Origin: Episyrphus balteatus
Taxonomy: Eukaryota > Arthropoda > Insecta > Diptera > Syrphidae
Length of the DNA stretch: 64,000 nt
NCBI RefSeq assembly: GCF_945859705.1
Contig: NC_079137.1
Coordinates: 34,655,554-34,719,553 of the forward strand
Direction: 5' to 3'
Position 1 is the stretch's first letter, and every line of letters begins with the position of its first letter. Below the pieces are notes generated by a model that worked only from the letters and a program-made list of their open reading frames with translations, was not told the origin of the DNA and searched no databases. Of this stretch, positions 47,498 through 57,627 are shown one piece after another. The position numbers were made by a program, and so were the translations under genes.

Positions 47498-48829
47498 AAC
47501 ACTGAGTCATCTTGAAAAAAATATTTTTTAAAAAATTTGTTGAAAGTCAAAAATTGCATCTACAATTAAATTGTGTTGATATCTTCCATTTTTGCTCCGA
47601 TCTTAATTCTTAGAGATTGTTACATTCTTCTTGTCTTTTCTAATTTTTTACTTTGGAGTCAAAAATGCATAAAGTGTAAAAAAAACCCGAATTTTTAAGT
47701 CTGTACATAAATTGGAATCTTTTGAAAAGCGAAACTACCCTCTGGCGCTGCCACTCTTTTTGGCTAAGAACAGTTTGGAAACATACATAAATGTACTTAT
47801 GATTTCAAAGAAATCTACGAAATTTGTAATCAATATTTTGGAAACCATTCGGGTTACAATCGCGTTTTTTGGGAAATTTTGTAAACTTAAAAGCCGTAAT
47901 ACAAACCTTTTGTTAAAAAATAGTCCTCAAAAGGTAAAACCATCAAAGACTGAAAAATGTGGGTATTTTAATTTTTTATGTATTTATGTAGGTACAATGA
48001 TGCGTTTGACACTTTTGTCAAAAATGTTTTAAGAAAATCTTGCGATGATTTTGTCTATTACTATAAACAACTCTATAAAAACAAAACTACAACGTGCATT
48101 CTTCCGTAGAGAAACAACAAGGTTACTGCACAAAAAATGACACGGACAATTTTGAAAAAAAATTCATACAACTTATGATATTTTTTTCTGACATGAAACC
48201 AATAACCTCCCTATAGAGCAAGTAAAAATTCAACTAAAAGGGATTGAAAATAGTCCAAGAATTTAAAGAATTTGTTCGAGTTAGAGGGAATTTCGACTTA
48301 GAGGGAGTGAACTGTATTTTGAGTTGTAGGTGTAATTGATGTTTTGATGAAAATTGTTTCTGCAACCTAAACTATGGGAAAATAATCCTATTCCCTCAAA
48401 ATTAATTTGAAAAAAGAACTTTGTATATCATTCACTTTATTTAAAAAAATATTAAGGAATTTTTTGAATGAATTTTCTGCGATACAGACAGAAATGTTAT
48501 AGAAGTTTAAATAACTAGCGTTAAAAAATTCATAAAAATTGGAGGTGTTCGGTCAGATTTTGAGATAATTATCATCCCGTACTTTACTTCAAAATATTGA
48601 ATTCTTTCGTGAAGAAAATTGTGTAGAAACGAGTAAGAAATGTTTTTGAACTCGAGCCACATCATGTCTGATTTACTATAGTAACCCTTTAGAGATGGTC
48701 TCTATCATTTTCATATTTAAAACATAAGTTATGCGCCCGTCAAAAAACAAAGTTAGGCAGATCTCATAATAAATAAATAATTTAAGAAACATTCTTAATT
48801 TGCATTCTTACCTATCCGCTCAACACTTT

Positions 48830-49067
48830 TTTTTTATTTTATTTTATTTTATTTTATTTTATTTTATTTTATTTTATTTTATTTTATTTTATTTTATTTT
48901 ATTTTATTTTATTTTATTTTATTTTATTTTATTTTATTTTATTTTATTTTATTTTATTTTATTTTATTTTATTTTATTTTATTTTATTTTATTTTATTTT
49001 ATTTTATTTTATTTTATTTTATTTTATTTTATTTTATTTTATTTTATTTTATTTTATTTTATTTTAT
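48830..49067. repeat. (TTTTA)n microsatellite, about 47 units
   Basis: An essentially uninterrupted pentanucleotide array of about 238 bp ending 37 bp before the exon 23 acceptor (49,104). On the sense strand it supplies a very long pyrimidine-rich tract. The 129-codon frame through it (FILFY repeats) is not a gene. Confidence 0.97.
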
Positions 49068-49104
49068 TCAAGTGTCTTAATCATTTTGCTTATTTTACTT
49101 CTAG

Positions 49105-49245
49105 GAAAGAGAACGTTATCGAGACCCAGTTCGTGAAAGCCTTAAAGCTCTCCTTTCCATCGGCTGGACTATTGAACACTCCGAATTAGATGTACCACTC
49201 AGTAATCGCGGAGGATCAACAAGACGCACCTCTAAACCACAAATC
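49105..49245 (+). CDS. RyR: RyR coding exon 23 (residues 2901-2947)
   Basis: 47 codons, phase 0. Encodes ERERYRDPVRESLKALLSIG, WTIEHSELDVPLSNRGG and STRRTSKPQI, the phosphorylation-loop part of the RyR 3-4 domain. The TRRTS motif is a candidate basophilic kinase site (inference only). Its acceptor lies 37 bp after a long TTTTA array. Confidence 0.95.
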
Positions 49246-49425
49246 GTATGTTACAATAAATATACATATCGAGTGATGTCCGTCAATACTAAACATATAT
49301 TTTCACAAATCTTTTTTTTTTTTTCTCATATTACTTTGCTTTTATTTCCATTTTGTGTCCATAATACCTGTTATCCCTGCTTCCCCTATTCCTGTATTTT
49401 TTTTTTTTTGGTTCTTGATTACTAG

Positions 49426-49712
49426 AATGATTTTCAGAATGAAGGAAATGCCTTTAACTACAATCCACATCCTGTGGATATGACAAATCTAACATTAAGC
49501 AGAGAAATGCAAAATATGGCTGAACGATTGGCCGAAAACTCTCATGATATTTGGGCCAAGAAGAAGAAGGAAGAATTAAATACTTGTGGAGGTATCATTC
49601 ATTCGCAATTGGTTCCTTATGATTTGTTAACTGACAAAGAGAAACGAAAGGATCGTGAACGTTCACAAGAGTTCTTGAAATATATGCAATATCAAGGATA
49701 CAAATTACACAA
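49426..49712 (+). CDS. RyR: RyR coding exon 24 (residues 2948-3043, RyR repeat 4)
   Basis: Longest form starts after TACTAG at 49,425 and begins NDFQNEGNAFNYNPHPVDM; a second AG 12 bp on (TTTTCAG, 49,437) would drop NDFQ without changing frame. RyR repeat 4 is marked by MAERLAENSHDIWAKKKKEE and QLVPYDLLTDKEKRKDRER. Drosophila keeps the equivalent NEFQ, so the longer form is taken as the main one. Confidence 0.94.
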
Positions 49713-49769
49713 GTAAGTTAAAACATCTTAAATGTTAAGTTTGAAAGTATAATATTTTTTTTTCTCAAG

Positions 49770-51867
49770 GCCTACTAAAGGTGGCGCTATGGAAGGTGAA
49801 GGTGTCGCCACTCAAGCCGCTGTCGAATTAAGATTCTCCTATTCTCTCTTAGAGAAACTCATCCAATATCTCGACCGAGCCACTATCAACATGAAACTAT
49901 TGAAACCGTCTACAACATTTAGCCGAAGAAGTTCCTTCAAGACCGCCTCGCGAGATATCAAATTCTTCTCCAAAGTCGTGCTTCCTCTGATGGAGAAATA
50001 CTTCTCCACTCATAGAAATTATTTCATTGCCGTTGCCACTGCCACAAATAATATCGGTGCTGCATCTTTGAAAGAAAAAGAAATGGTTGCATCGATATTC
50101 TGTAAACTAGCATCTTTGCTAAGAAATCGACTGGCAGCTTTTGGACCAGATGTCAGAATTACAGTCCGCTGTCTTCAAGTGTTAGTTAAAGGAATTGATG
50201 CCAAGTCTTTGGTGAAGAACTGCCCTGAGTTCATTCGAACTTCAATGTTAACATTCTTCAATCAAACAGCTGACGATTTGGGAAATACCATTGTTAATTT
50301 GCAAGATGGCAAATATAGTCATTTACGAGGCACACATCTCAAGACATCAACATCACTTGCTTATGTCAATCAAGTGATTCTGCCGGTACTAACCGCCATG
50401 TTTGATCATTTAGCTGCATGCGACTATGGAAGTGATCTTTTGCTTGATGAAATTCAAGTAGCTTCGTACAAAATTCTAGCAGCACTTTACAATCTTGGTA
50501 CTGATCCGACTTTGACTCATGAGAGAAAATATCTCAAGACAGAAATTGAACGTCACCGTCCAGCTTTGGGGTCGTGCTTGGGAGCTTACAGTTCATGTTT
50601 CCCAGTGGCATTTTTAGAACCTCATTTGAACAAACACAATCAGTTTTCACTTCTTAATCGAATTGCTGATCATTCGCTAGAAGCTCAAGACATTATGGTC
50701 AAAATGGAGAGCAGTATGCCAAATCTTGAGACTATTCTGCAAGAAGTCGATCAGTTTGTGGAATCGGATAAGACCTATATCGATGCACCTTTTATCATTG
50801 ATGTAATTTTGCCACTTTTGTGTTCGTATTTGCCGTTTTGGTGGGCTCAAGGACCGGATAATGTTAGTCCGACAAGTGGAAATCATGTAACAATGGTTAC
50901 AGCTGATCATATGAATTCTCTTCTTAAAAATGTCTTGAAAATGATCAAGAAGAATATTGGCAATGATAATGCTCCATGGATGACAAGAATTGCCGCCTAC
51001 ACTCAACAAATTATCATCAATACTTCGGAAGAGCTTCTGAAGGATCCATTCTTGCCATTAGCTGAAAGAGTCAAGAAACGTACAGAAAACATGTTCCACA
51101 AAGAAGAAAGTATGCGAGGATTCATAAAATCAGCGACCGATGATACTTCTCAAGTTGAGACCCAACTTCAGGAAGATTGGCAGCTTTTGGTCCGCGATAT
51201 TTACTCATTCTATCCATTGCTGATTAAATACGTTGATTTGCAACGTAATCATTGGCTAAAGGATAACGTTCCCGAAGCTGAAGAACTTTACAATCATGTT
51301 GCTGAAATATTCAATATTTGGTCAAAGAGTCAATATTTCCTCAAAGAAGAACAAAACTTTATATCAGCAAATGAAATTGATAACATGGCGCTGATTATGC
51401 CAACGGCAACACGTAGATCAGCTGCAATTACAGATGGCGCTCCAGTCACAGGTGGGAAAGTTAAAAAGAAGAAGAAGAATCGTGATAAGAAACGTGATAA
51501 AGATAAGGAAGTTCAAGCTAGTCTTATGGTGGCTTGTCTTAAACGTTTGCTTCCGGTGGGTCTTAATTTGTTTGCTGGACGTGAACAAGAATTGGTGCAA
51601 CATTGTAAGGATAGGTATTTGAAGAAAATGCCTGAATATGAAGTTATTGAGTTTGCTCATATGCAACTGACTTTACCTGATAAACTTGATCCGTCCGATG
51701 AGATGTCATGGCAGCATTATTTGTACTCAAAGCTTGGCAAAAAAGATGAGATACAAGAAGATGCAGCTTTGGTGGAGAAATCTAATCAAAATGAAAAGAA
51801 AGATAAGACACAGGAAACGGTCGATAGGATTGTGGCTATGGCGAAGGTGCTCTTTGGGTTGCATATG
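49770..51867 (+). CDS. RyR: RyR coding exon 25 (residues 3043-3742, helical domain)
   Basis: 699 codons of alpha-solenoid. Landmarks: QAAVELRFSYSLLEKLIQYL, FSRRSSFKTASRDIKFFSKV, ALGSCLGAYSSCFPVAFLEP, DNAPWMTRIAAYTQQIIIN and the strongly basic KKKKKNRDKKRDKDKEV block. It ends MAKVLFGLHM in phase 0, just before the calmodulin-binding segment. The only differences from Drosophila are scattered and conservative. Confidence 0.98.
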
Positions 51868-52570
51868 GTAAGTTTGAGTTGTAGTTTTTGTGATTTCATT
51901 ATTTAAAGTTAAGGGTAAACAAGAAATTGTACAAGTTGGAGACAGTGTATGAAAGTTAATGTTTTAAGATCATCATCATTTTTATCTACCTATGATATAT
52001 TTATTTTAAATATTTCTTTAAGAATTTGTGAATTGTTTTGGGCGCGTTTCGGACGCGTTTTGGGCACGTTTCGGACGCGTTTTGGACGCGTTTAAGACGC
52101 GTTTCGGACGCGTTTAGGACGCATTTTGGACGCGTTTCGAACGCGTTTAGGACGTGTTTTTGGTGCGTTTCGGACGCGTTTAGGACGCGTTTCGGACGCT
52201 TTTTTGATATGAAGAGGTGGATATTTCGTTTAAGTGTGAGGACTCTTACGTCGGCATTTCCAATTATTTCCAAATTTTAATTTAAATTAAGTTTCATATT
52301 AATTTATTCTTATTTTAATACGTAACTTAATTTTATTTTATTCTATTTAATTAATTTTTTTTAATTAAACATACCTTATGTAGCTCAATTTATCTATTAT
52401 TGTATCTTAGAATTTTTTATTTAAATAATAATTCAATTTTCACAAATGTAATATTTTTCTTCATATGCTTGTTTTTATAATACCTATTTAATTTAAATAA
52501 TTTAAATTTATAATTTTTCTTTATTTGAAAATTCATTTAATTTATCATATACACAAATTTAATTTGACAG
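51868..52570 (+). other. RyR: RyR intron 25 with CpG-rich minisatellite
   Basis: 703 bp. The repeat at 52,040-52,200 is described separately; the remaining sequence is AT-rich and shows nothing. Confidence 0.75.
52040..52200. repeat. GACGCGTTTMG minisatellite
   Basis: About 14-15 tandem units of 10-12 bp (GACGCGTTTCG, GACGCGTTTAG, GACGCGTTTTG) with repeated CpG and ACGCGT sites inside an AT-rich intron. The two opposite-strand 80-90-codon frames over it are repeat artefacts. Confidence 0.93.
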
Positions 52571-52683
52571 ATTGATCATCCACAACAACAAAGTAAAAAT
52601 GTTTACAGAAGTTGTGTGTCAATTCAGAGAAAGCGTGCAGTTATTGCTTGCTTCCGACAGACGTCTCTGCATTCACTTCCAAG
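52571..52683 (+). CDS. RyR: RyR coding exon 26 (residues 3743-3780, calmodulin-binding segment)
   Basis: 37 codons plus 2 nt: IDHPQQQSKNVYRSCVSI, QRKRAVIACFRQTSLHSLP. By position and pattern (QRKRAV-ACFR) this matches the RyR1 calmodulin-binding peptide around 3614-3643, including the redox-reactive cysteine of the ACFR motif. The exon stops in the split arginine codon AG|A, and an alternative arginine-rich cassette can be inserted right there. Confidence 0.95.
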
Positions 52684-53290
52684 GTTATATTTTATTTTTG
52701 TTTTATTTTTATTAATGTATTTGTACCTATTTGTGTAAAAAAAATCAAAGTTTTTGTTCAAAAATTTTGAAAAAAAGAGTTTTTGAAACAAAATTTTGGT
52801 TCATAACCTGGATTAACATATCAGCTTTAATTTTTTTTTAATGTTATTGTGCTCTTGTATTTTGTTAAAAATATCAATATATTATTTAACACCAAACTAT
52901 AAAAATTTAACAGCACTAAAAAAAATGTTTTTATAACAAAAAACGAAGTACCTAACCAAATTATCTAAAAAACAAAATAACTAAAACCCATTAAAAAACC
53001 TAATGAATGTCATTTTTTGCATCTAACCCTACCCTTAGGCTAGTCGATTTAAATCGAGAAGTAATTCTTGGATCTCAAGGTTGTCGTTGGCAAGGCGCCA
53101 AGCGGCAATGCGCTGTTTGAGAGCCAAACATCTGTATCGACTAAGCAGGTGCTTTATTTGCTTTGTTAATGCTAACTAACTGTTACTAACCAAAGTTTTT
53201 TGTCTTGTTTGTGCTAACGTTTTGAATGTTCTCGTTACCAAAAACTTTATATTCCTATTCCTGAACTATACAATTCAATTTTAACAATAG
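52684..53290 (+). other. RyR: RyR intron 26, carries the cassette exon
   Basis: 607 bp in total if the cassette at 53,044-53,148 is skipped. The left 360 bp are AT-rich; nothing else was recognised. Confidence 0.7.
53044..53148 (+). CDS. RyR: Candidate in-frame cassette exon, 35 residues, Arg-rich
   Basis: Between exons 26 and 27 lies an open 105-nt segment with acceptor AGGCTAG (53,041-43) and donor AGCAG|GTGCTT. It enters in phase 2 and leaves in phase 2, so exons 26, 27 and this one can join with or without it. It encodes SRFKSRSNSWISRLSLARRQ then AAMRCLRAKHLYRLS, with 8 Arg and 2 Lys in 34 codons. It is richer in G+C than the surrounding intron. The next AG upstream (CCCTTAG) would put a stop in frame, so the inner acceptor is required. 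I do not recall an annotated counterpart and cannot search for one. Confidence 0.65.
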
Positions 53291-53639
53291 ACATCGAGCT
53301 TGTAATATATTTGCCCGAACCTACCACGAACAATGGTTACAAGAGGAAAATGTTGGCCAAGAAGTTATGATTGAAGATCTAACACAAACATTCGAGGAGT
53401 CAGAAAAATCAAAGAAGGATGCCGAAGAAGAGGAAGGAAAGCCAGATCCTTTGACTCAGTTGGTAACAACATTCTGTCGTGGAGCTATGACAGAACGAAG
53501 TGGAGCTTTGCAAGAGGATCTTTTGTATATGTCTTATGCTCAAATTGCTGCTAAATCGTGTGGTGAAGAAGAAGAGGAAGGTGGCGATGAAGAAGGTGGA
53601 GCTGAGGGTGGTGAAGAAGGCGAAAGAACTAGTATTCAT
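53291..53639 (+). CDS. RyR: RyR coding exon 27 (residues 3780-3896)
   Basis: 1 nt plus 116 codons, acceptor AACAATAG. Encodes HRACNIFARTYYEQWLQEE, VMIEDLTQTFEESEKSKKD and LQEDLLYMSYAQIAAKSCGE, then a Glu/Gly-rich acidic tail (EEEEEGGDEEGGAEGGEEG). Ends TSIH in phase 0, before the microexon position. Confidence 0.97.
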
Positions 53640-53697
53640 GTAAGTTTATTTGTTCTTGTAATTTGTTTAAGTATTTTTAAACTAACAACAAAAATAG

Positions 53698-53730
53698 TTA
53701 CGATTAAAGCAACAAATGGATAAACTTATG
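53698..53730 (+). CDS. RyR: Candidate 33-nt cassette microexon, 11 residues
   Basis: Flanked by a branch-point-like ACTAACA, acceptor AAAATAG and donor ATG|GTAAGA, only 58 bp downstream of exon 27. It is phase 0 in and out and would insert LRLKQQMDKLM between TSIH and EQEMEKQ. The inserted residues resemble an amphipathic helix continuing into the MEKQKLLFHQARL helix of exon 28. Intact splice signals and exact phase support function; no transcript evidence is available here. Confidence 0.65.
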
Positions 53731-54746
53731 GTAAGAATTTGTTTTGATTGAATTATCCAGTCAAAACTGTCAAGGAAAAAGTCTTGAAATTATTTTTGAT
53801 TTTCTTAATATTTTTTGTAAAAAAGTTTATCAAGATTTCTTTTTGTTTTTTTGAAAACATAAGATGTTTAGTTATAAGCCCTCAGAAGCTTTGCAGTTTT
53901 TTTTTTGTCATTTTTACTGAAACCAGACCGCAAACATTTGGTCTTTTCAATATTAGATTCTTGTTTGTTCTTACGTTTTACGAACGTACTTTTTTTATTC
54001 TACTTTTTTGATTAAATCTGTTAAACAATGAACTTGAGTTAACTTGGAATACTTATTTTGTAAATCGAAAGATAAGTGTGGTATCGTATATAGCATAATT
54101 GAATATACCAACGGATTCAAATTCAGCACAGCAATATCCTTCGAAAAAGTGATGTTTTTTTTTTAACAAAACAAAGTTCTCAAAGTTTTCGCCTTTAATT
54201 GACCAACTTGAAAATTTTTACTGTCGTTTATGCTTTTAAGAAGTTCTGAGATAAATTTTAAATGGTTTAAACTTTAAAACCTGTTATTTTACCTGTTGTG
54301 ACCGAAAACCTCAAACATAGAAAGCAAACGTCCGGCGACGAGAACTTCCGCAAAACTAGAAGCACGTCTTGATCCACTGACATGATTGTGTAATATTTCT
54401 CAGAAATGATGCTACATATTTTGATAGATAACTATTGAGCTGATTTATTTTTCAAAATTGTCCTTTGTCTACGAATTCAGCTCCAGTAAAAATAAAACGA
54501 AGAAATATTTAAAACTAAATAAAGTTAACAACCCAAAGCTGCGCAAATTTTTTGAAATTGATATTTAAGTTGGTGCAGGTTGTTCTGCTTTTTTTCAAAA
54601 ATGTTTTTGAAAATTTTCAAACTGTTTAAACTTTAAATTTCTTAAGCCAAACCAAAAATAGCTAAAAAAAAATAAAGAAATAGTCATTTAAACATAAAAA
54701 AAAACAGATTTTAGTAAAATCTAACCCCACTGTGTTGGAAACCATT

Positions 54747-54990
54747 CTATTTATATTAAAAACCCTTTTCAAAAAAGTATAAACCATTTTTCTAGGACTA
54801 AGGTTTTAGTCAGAACATTCATGTCTTTTTTTTGTTTTATTTTATTTTTCATGCTACTCATATGCTTGTTTTAATAAAACATGCTTGGTTTAATAAGCCC
54901 AAAAAAGACATACATGTCCTGACTGACTAAACCCCTAGTCCTAGAAAAATGATTTATACCTTTTCGAAAAGGGTATTTGATATAAATAGA
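54747..54990. repeat. Imperfect inverted repeat (possible MITE)
   Basis: Arms 54,747-54,831 and 54,899-54,990 with shared words TTCTATTTATAT, ACCCTTTTC, TTTCTAGGACTA and GACATGAATG-like sequence in opposite orientation. No clear target duplication. Confidence 0.6.
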
Positions 54991-56162
54991 ATAGAACCTC
55001 ATCATTACATTACATTTAGGCTATATCTAAAAAAAATGGCCTATTTCAAATGAGAAAAAACTTTAATCCTCTTGGGGCGCCATCTAACGTCAAAATAAAA
55101 AATCTGAAAAAATTAGGGGATTTTTTTCTATTATTTAGAAACAGTTTTTCCACAAGAACTTGATTCCGGAAAAAAACCTAAATAACTAACGCCCTAATGT
55201 ACATGGAAAGTACATTTTCGAGTTGATGCTCTTATTGTAAAATATTGAAACTCACTCCGAATATTTGTATATGGTTAAATATTCGAATTCGAAACAAATT
55301 TTTGGAAAACAAAAATGGGATTTTTTTTGTGAGTTTACTGAAAAAAAGTTTTGAACACGATATCTTTTAAAGTATAAATTTTGCGACCTCAATTTTTGAA
55401 AGTTGGAAAAATGCCCTTAATTTTCAAAACATTGAACCCAGACGTACAAAAAATTGGAATATTTTTAGAAAGAACTTGTGAATCCCCGAACAACTTTTAA
55501 AAATTAAATTTTCGAAAAAAGGGGTGTTTGGTCAAGAACGATATTTTGGCTCCAAAACTCCCATTTTTGAAAATAAAAAAAAAAAAAAATGGAACAAATC
55601 AGGAACAACCTGGAGAAACTTTCAAAAATAACTAACTTCATACTTTCTGTGCATTTGAGTCGAAAAACGTTTTTGTCAACCCAATATTATTTTCAATTCA
55701 ATCGAATCGAGCGGTTTTTAAGAAATTAAAATTGTGAAAAAAAAACAGTAGCGACTTTTTAAAAAACTAAACTTTCAAATTTGACATTAGGTAGGTATAC
55801 TCAGTCAAAACTCAATTTTCTTTTGTAAAGGGCTTATTTAATATTTTTGTGGTAGGTGTCATATTCTGAAGTGCAACAATTGTGATCAAGTTTAAAATCT
55901 TTTGTCTAAAGCTAAACTAATTTATATACGAGTCACGTCGGCTTATGAAAATAAGGTTAAGGTCTTTTTTGTACATAATGTATTTTTGTAAATACTTATT
56001 TTATATTTAATTCATTATTATCTATTTTTTTTTTTAATTTTAGATTCAATTGAAATTTTATTTTGTTTTAATTTTAATTCTACACAATGTATATATTCAT
56101 TATTTAAAAACTAACTCTAAAATATAAATATTAATTTAAATTATTTAACTTATTTTTCAAAG

Positions 56163-56463
56163 GAACAAGAAATGGAAAAACAAAAACTCTTATTCCACCA
56201 AGCACGTTTATCGAATCGTGGTGTAGCTGAAATGGTTCTACTTCATATTTCCGCATCTAAAGGAGTTCCCTCTGAAATGGTTATGACAACACTTAATTTG
56301 GGAATTTCAATTCTAAGAGGTGGTAACATTGACATTCAAATGGGAATGTTAAATCATCTTAAGGAGAAAAAGGATGTAGGTTTCTTCACTTCGATTGCTG
56401 GTTTAATGAATTCATGCAGTGTCCTAGATTTGGATGCTTTTGAACGTAATACCAAAGCTGAAG
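56163..56463 (+). CDS. RyR: RyR coding exon 28 (residues 3897-3997)
   Basis: Acceptor TTTTCAAAG; 100 codons plus 1 nt. Encodes EQEMEKQKLLFHQARLSNRG, EMVLLHISASKGVPSEMVM and DVGFFTSIAGLMNSCSVLDL. This is the start of the core solenoid that holds the calcium-activation site together with the C-terminal domain in known RyR structures. Donor GAAG|GTAATT is weaker than most. Confidence 0.97.
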
Positions 56464-57004
56464 GTAATTCATTCGATTTCATTTTATTTTTTTGAGTATA
56501 TTCGTGAGTTCTTTTGCACATTTTTAATTTTTTTTTATTAAACTGCTTCGTGTTGTTGTCTATTTAATGCAATTTATTATTCTTTTAATTCGCTCTAAAT
56601 TTCAATATTAATATTTTTTTTAATGTTTTTCTTTTTTTTTCAAGTAAAACCAAATTAAAATCTTTGTTTTTTTTTATTATTTTCTAATTTCATTCACCAA
56701 AACGATCGGCAACAATCAAAAAACCTTTCCCTGATCAACCAAATAAAATAAAATGCACGAATGTCCTAAAAAAAATAAATTAAAATCAATTAATAATAAC
56801 ACCCTGTTCAACACAAAAAAAAAAAATAAATATAAAATGCACCATTATACATAATTATATGCGTGTGTCCTGTGTTATCATGAAAAATATTACAATTCAT
56901 GGCGCTCCTTGCTTTTCCTGTTGACTGTTTGTTAATTGTACTTTGCAAAAAAAAAAAAAAATATTCGAAAAAACAAAAAGAATATATTCCAAGTGCGGGT
57001 GCAG
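56464..57004 (+). other. RyR: RyR intron 28, no element seen
   Basis: 541 bp, AT-rich, ending in a poor polypyrimidine tract but a good GTGCAG acceptor. I looked for an alternative exon 29 and found none. Confidence 0.65.
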
Positions 57005-57115
57005 GTCTAGGTGTCGGTTCGGAGGGAGCTGCTGGCGAGAAGAATATGCATGATGCGGAGTTTACGTGTGCCCTGTTTCGATTCATCCAACTGACTTGCG
57101 AGGGTCACAATTTGG
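57005..57115 (+). CDS. RyR: RyR coding exon 29 (residues 3997-4034)
   Basis: Acceptor AAGTGCGGGTGCAG; 2 nt + 36 codons + 1 nt. Encodes [19 protein letters not shown] and [17 protein letters not shown], the beginning of the RIH-associated domain. The donor is TTGG|GTAGGT with the G joining AA of the next exon (Glu). Confidence 0.96.
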
Positions 57116-57185
57116 GTAGGTTCCAAAAAAATATAAACTCTCCATCTCCATATTCTTAAACAATTTTCTTTAACTTCTTTTATAG

Positions 57186-57313
57186 AATGGCAAAACTATT
57201 TGAGGACTCAAGCTGGAAATACAACTACTGTGAACGTTGTTATTTGCACTGTTGATTATCTACTGCGACTCCAAGAGTCAATCATGGATTTCTACTGGCA
57301 TTACTCGAGCAAG
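57186..57313 (+). CDS. RyR: RyR coding exon 30 (residues 4034-4076)
   Basis: Acceptor TTATAG; 2 nt plus 42 codons. Encodes WQNYLRTQAGNTTTVNVVIC and YLLRLQESIMDFYWHYSSK, central RIH-associated domain. The donor AAG|GTAACG merges with a TAACGT-rich repeat that starts the 4-kb intron. Confidence 0.96.
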
Positions 57314-57505
57314 GTAACGTAATGTAACGTGATATAGTGCAATGTCAAAAGTGAATAGTATAGAACAAATATATGTCTTGTATAAGAAGAATGTTAACAG
57401 CTATACAAATAGAAAAAAAAAGGTTATAACATTATTTATAGCTTGACGTAAGGTAACGCAACGTAACGTAACATAACGTTATATGACGTAATGTAACATA
57501 AGGGT
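57314..57505. repeat. TAACGT-rich degenerate repeat, 5' part
   Basis: Begins at the splice donor itself (GTAACGTAATGTAACG) and includes GGTAACGCAACGTAACGTAA and CATAACGTTATATGACGTAA. It continues in the 3' part of the intron. Confidence 0.8.
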
Positions 57506-57627
57506 ATTTACCATGGAACTCTTTATGTATGTATTAAATGCTGTAAGGGAATGTCTCAAAAATATCATTCATTCTGAACATCAGGGAAAACGCAACGTGA
57601 ACCTGAGCTCATAATGATTTTTATATA

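Larger units (their letters stand above)
44538..49104 (+). other. RyR: RyR intron 22, largest intron, several elements
   Basis: 4,567 bp. Contains a Harbinger-like foldback (45,088-46,667) with a nested MITE (45,850-46,106), a small inverted-repeat element (46,697-46,940), a second copy of the left-edge repeat (47,190-47,497), a 350-bp piece with G+C-richer sequence and no known product (47,700-48,030) and a TTTTA array (48,830-49,067). Confidence 0.8.
53640..56162 (+). other. RyR: RyR intron 27 with microexon and an inverted repeat
   Basis: 2,523 bp. The microexon lies near the left end. At 54,747-54,990 two arms of about 85 bp (markers TTTCTAGGACTA / TAGTCCTAGAAA, CATGTC / GACAT) form an imperfect hairpin with a loop of about 67 bp. 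The rest is AT-rich with nothing recognised. Confidence 0.7.

Noticed and set aside
48800..49189. 129-codon open frame of repeated FILFY
   Set aside because: It is only translation of the TTTTA array plus a piece of exon 23 in the wrong frame.
52001..52280. Two 80-90-codon frames with RVLNASE/FGRVSDAF repeats
   Set aside because: They are translations of the GACGCGTTT minisatellite on each strand.
53037..53148. Using the CCCTTAG acceptor at 53,038 for the cassette exon
   Set aside because: In that phase the segment hits an in-frame stop, so it would truncate the protein; the inner acceptor at 53,043 keeps the frame.
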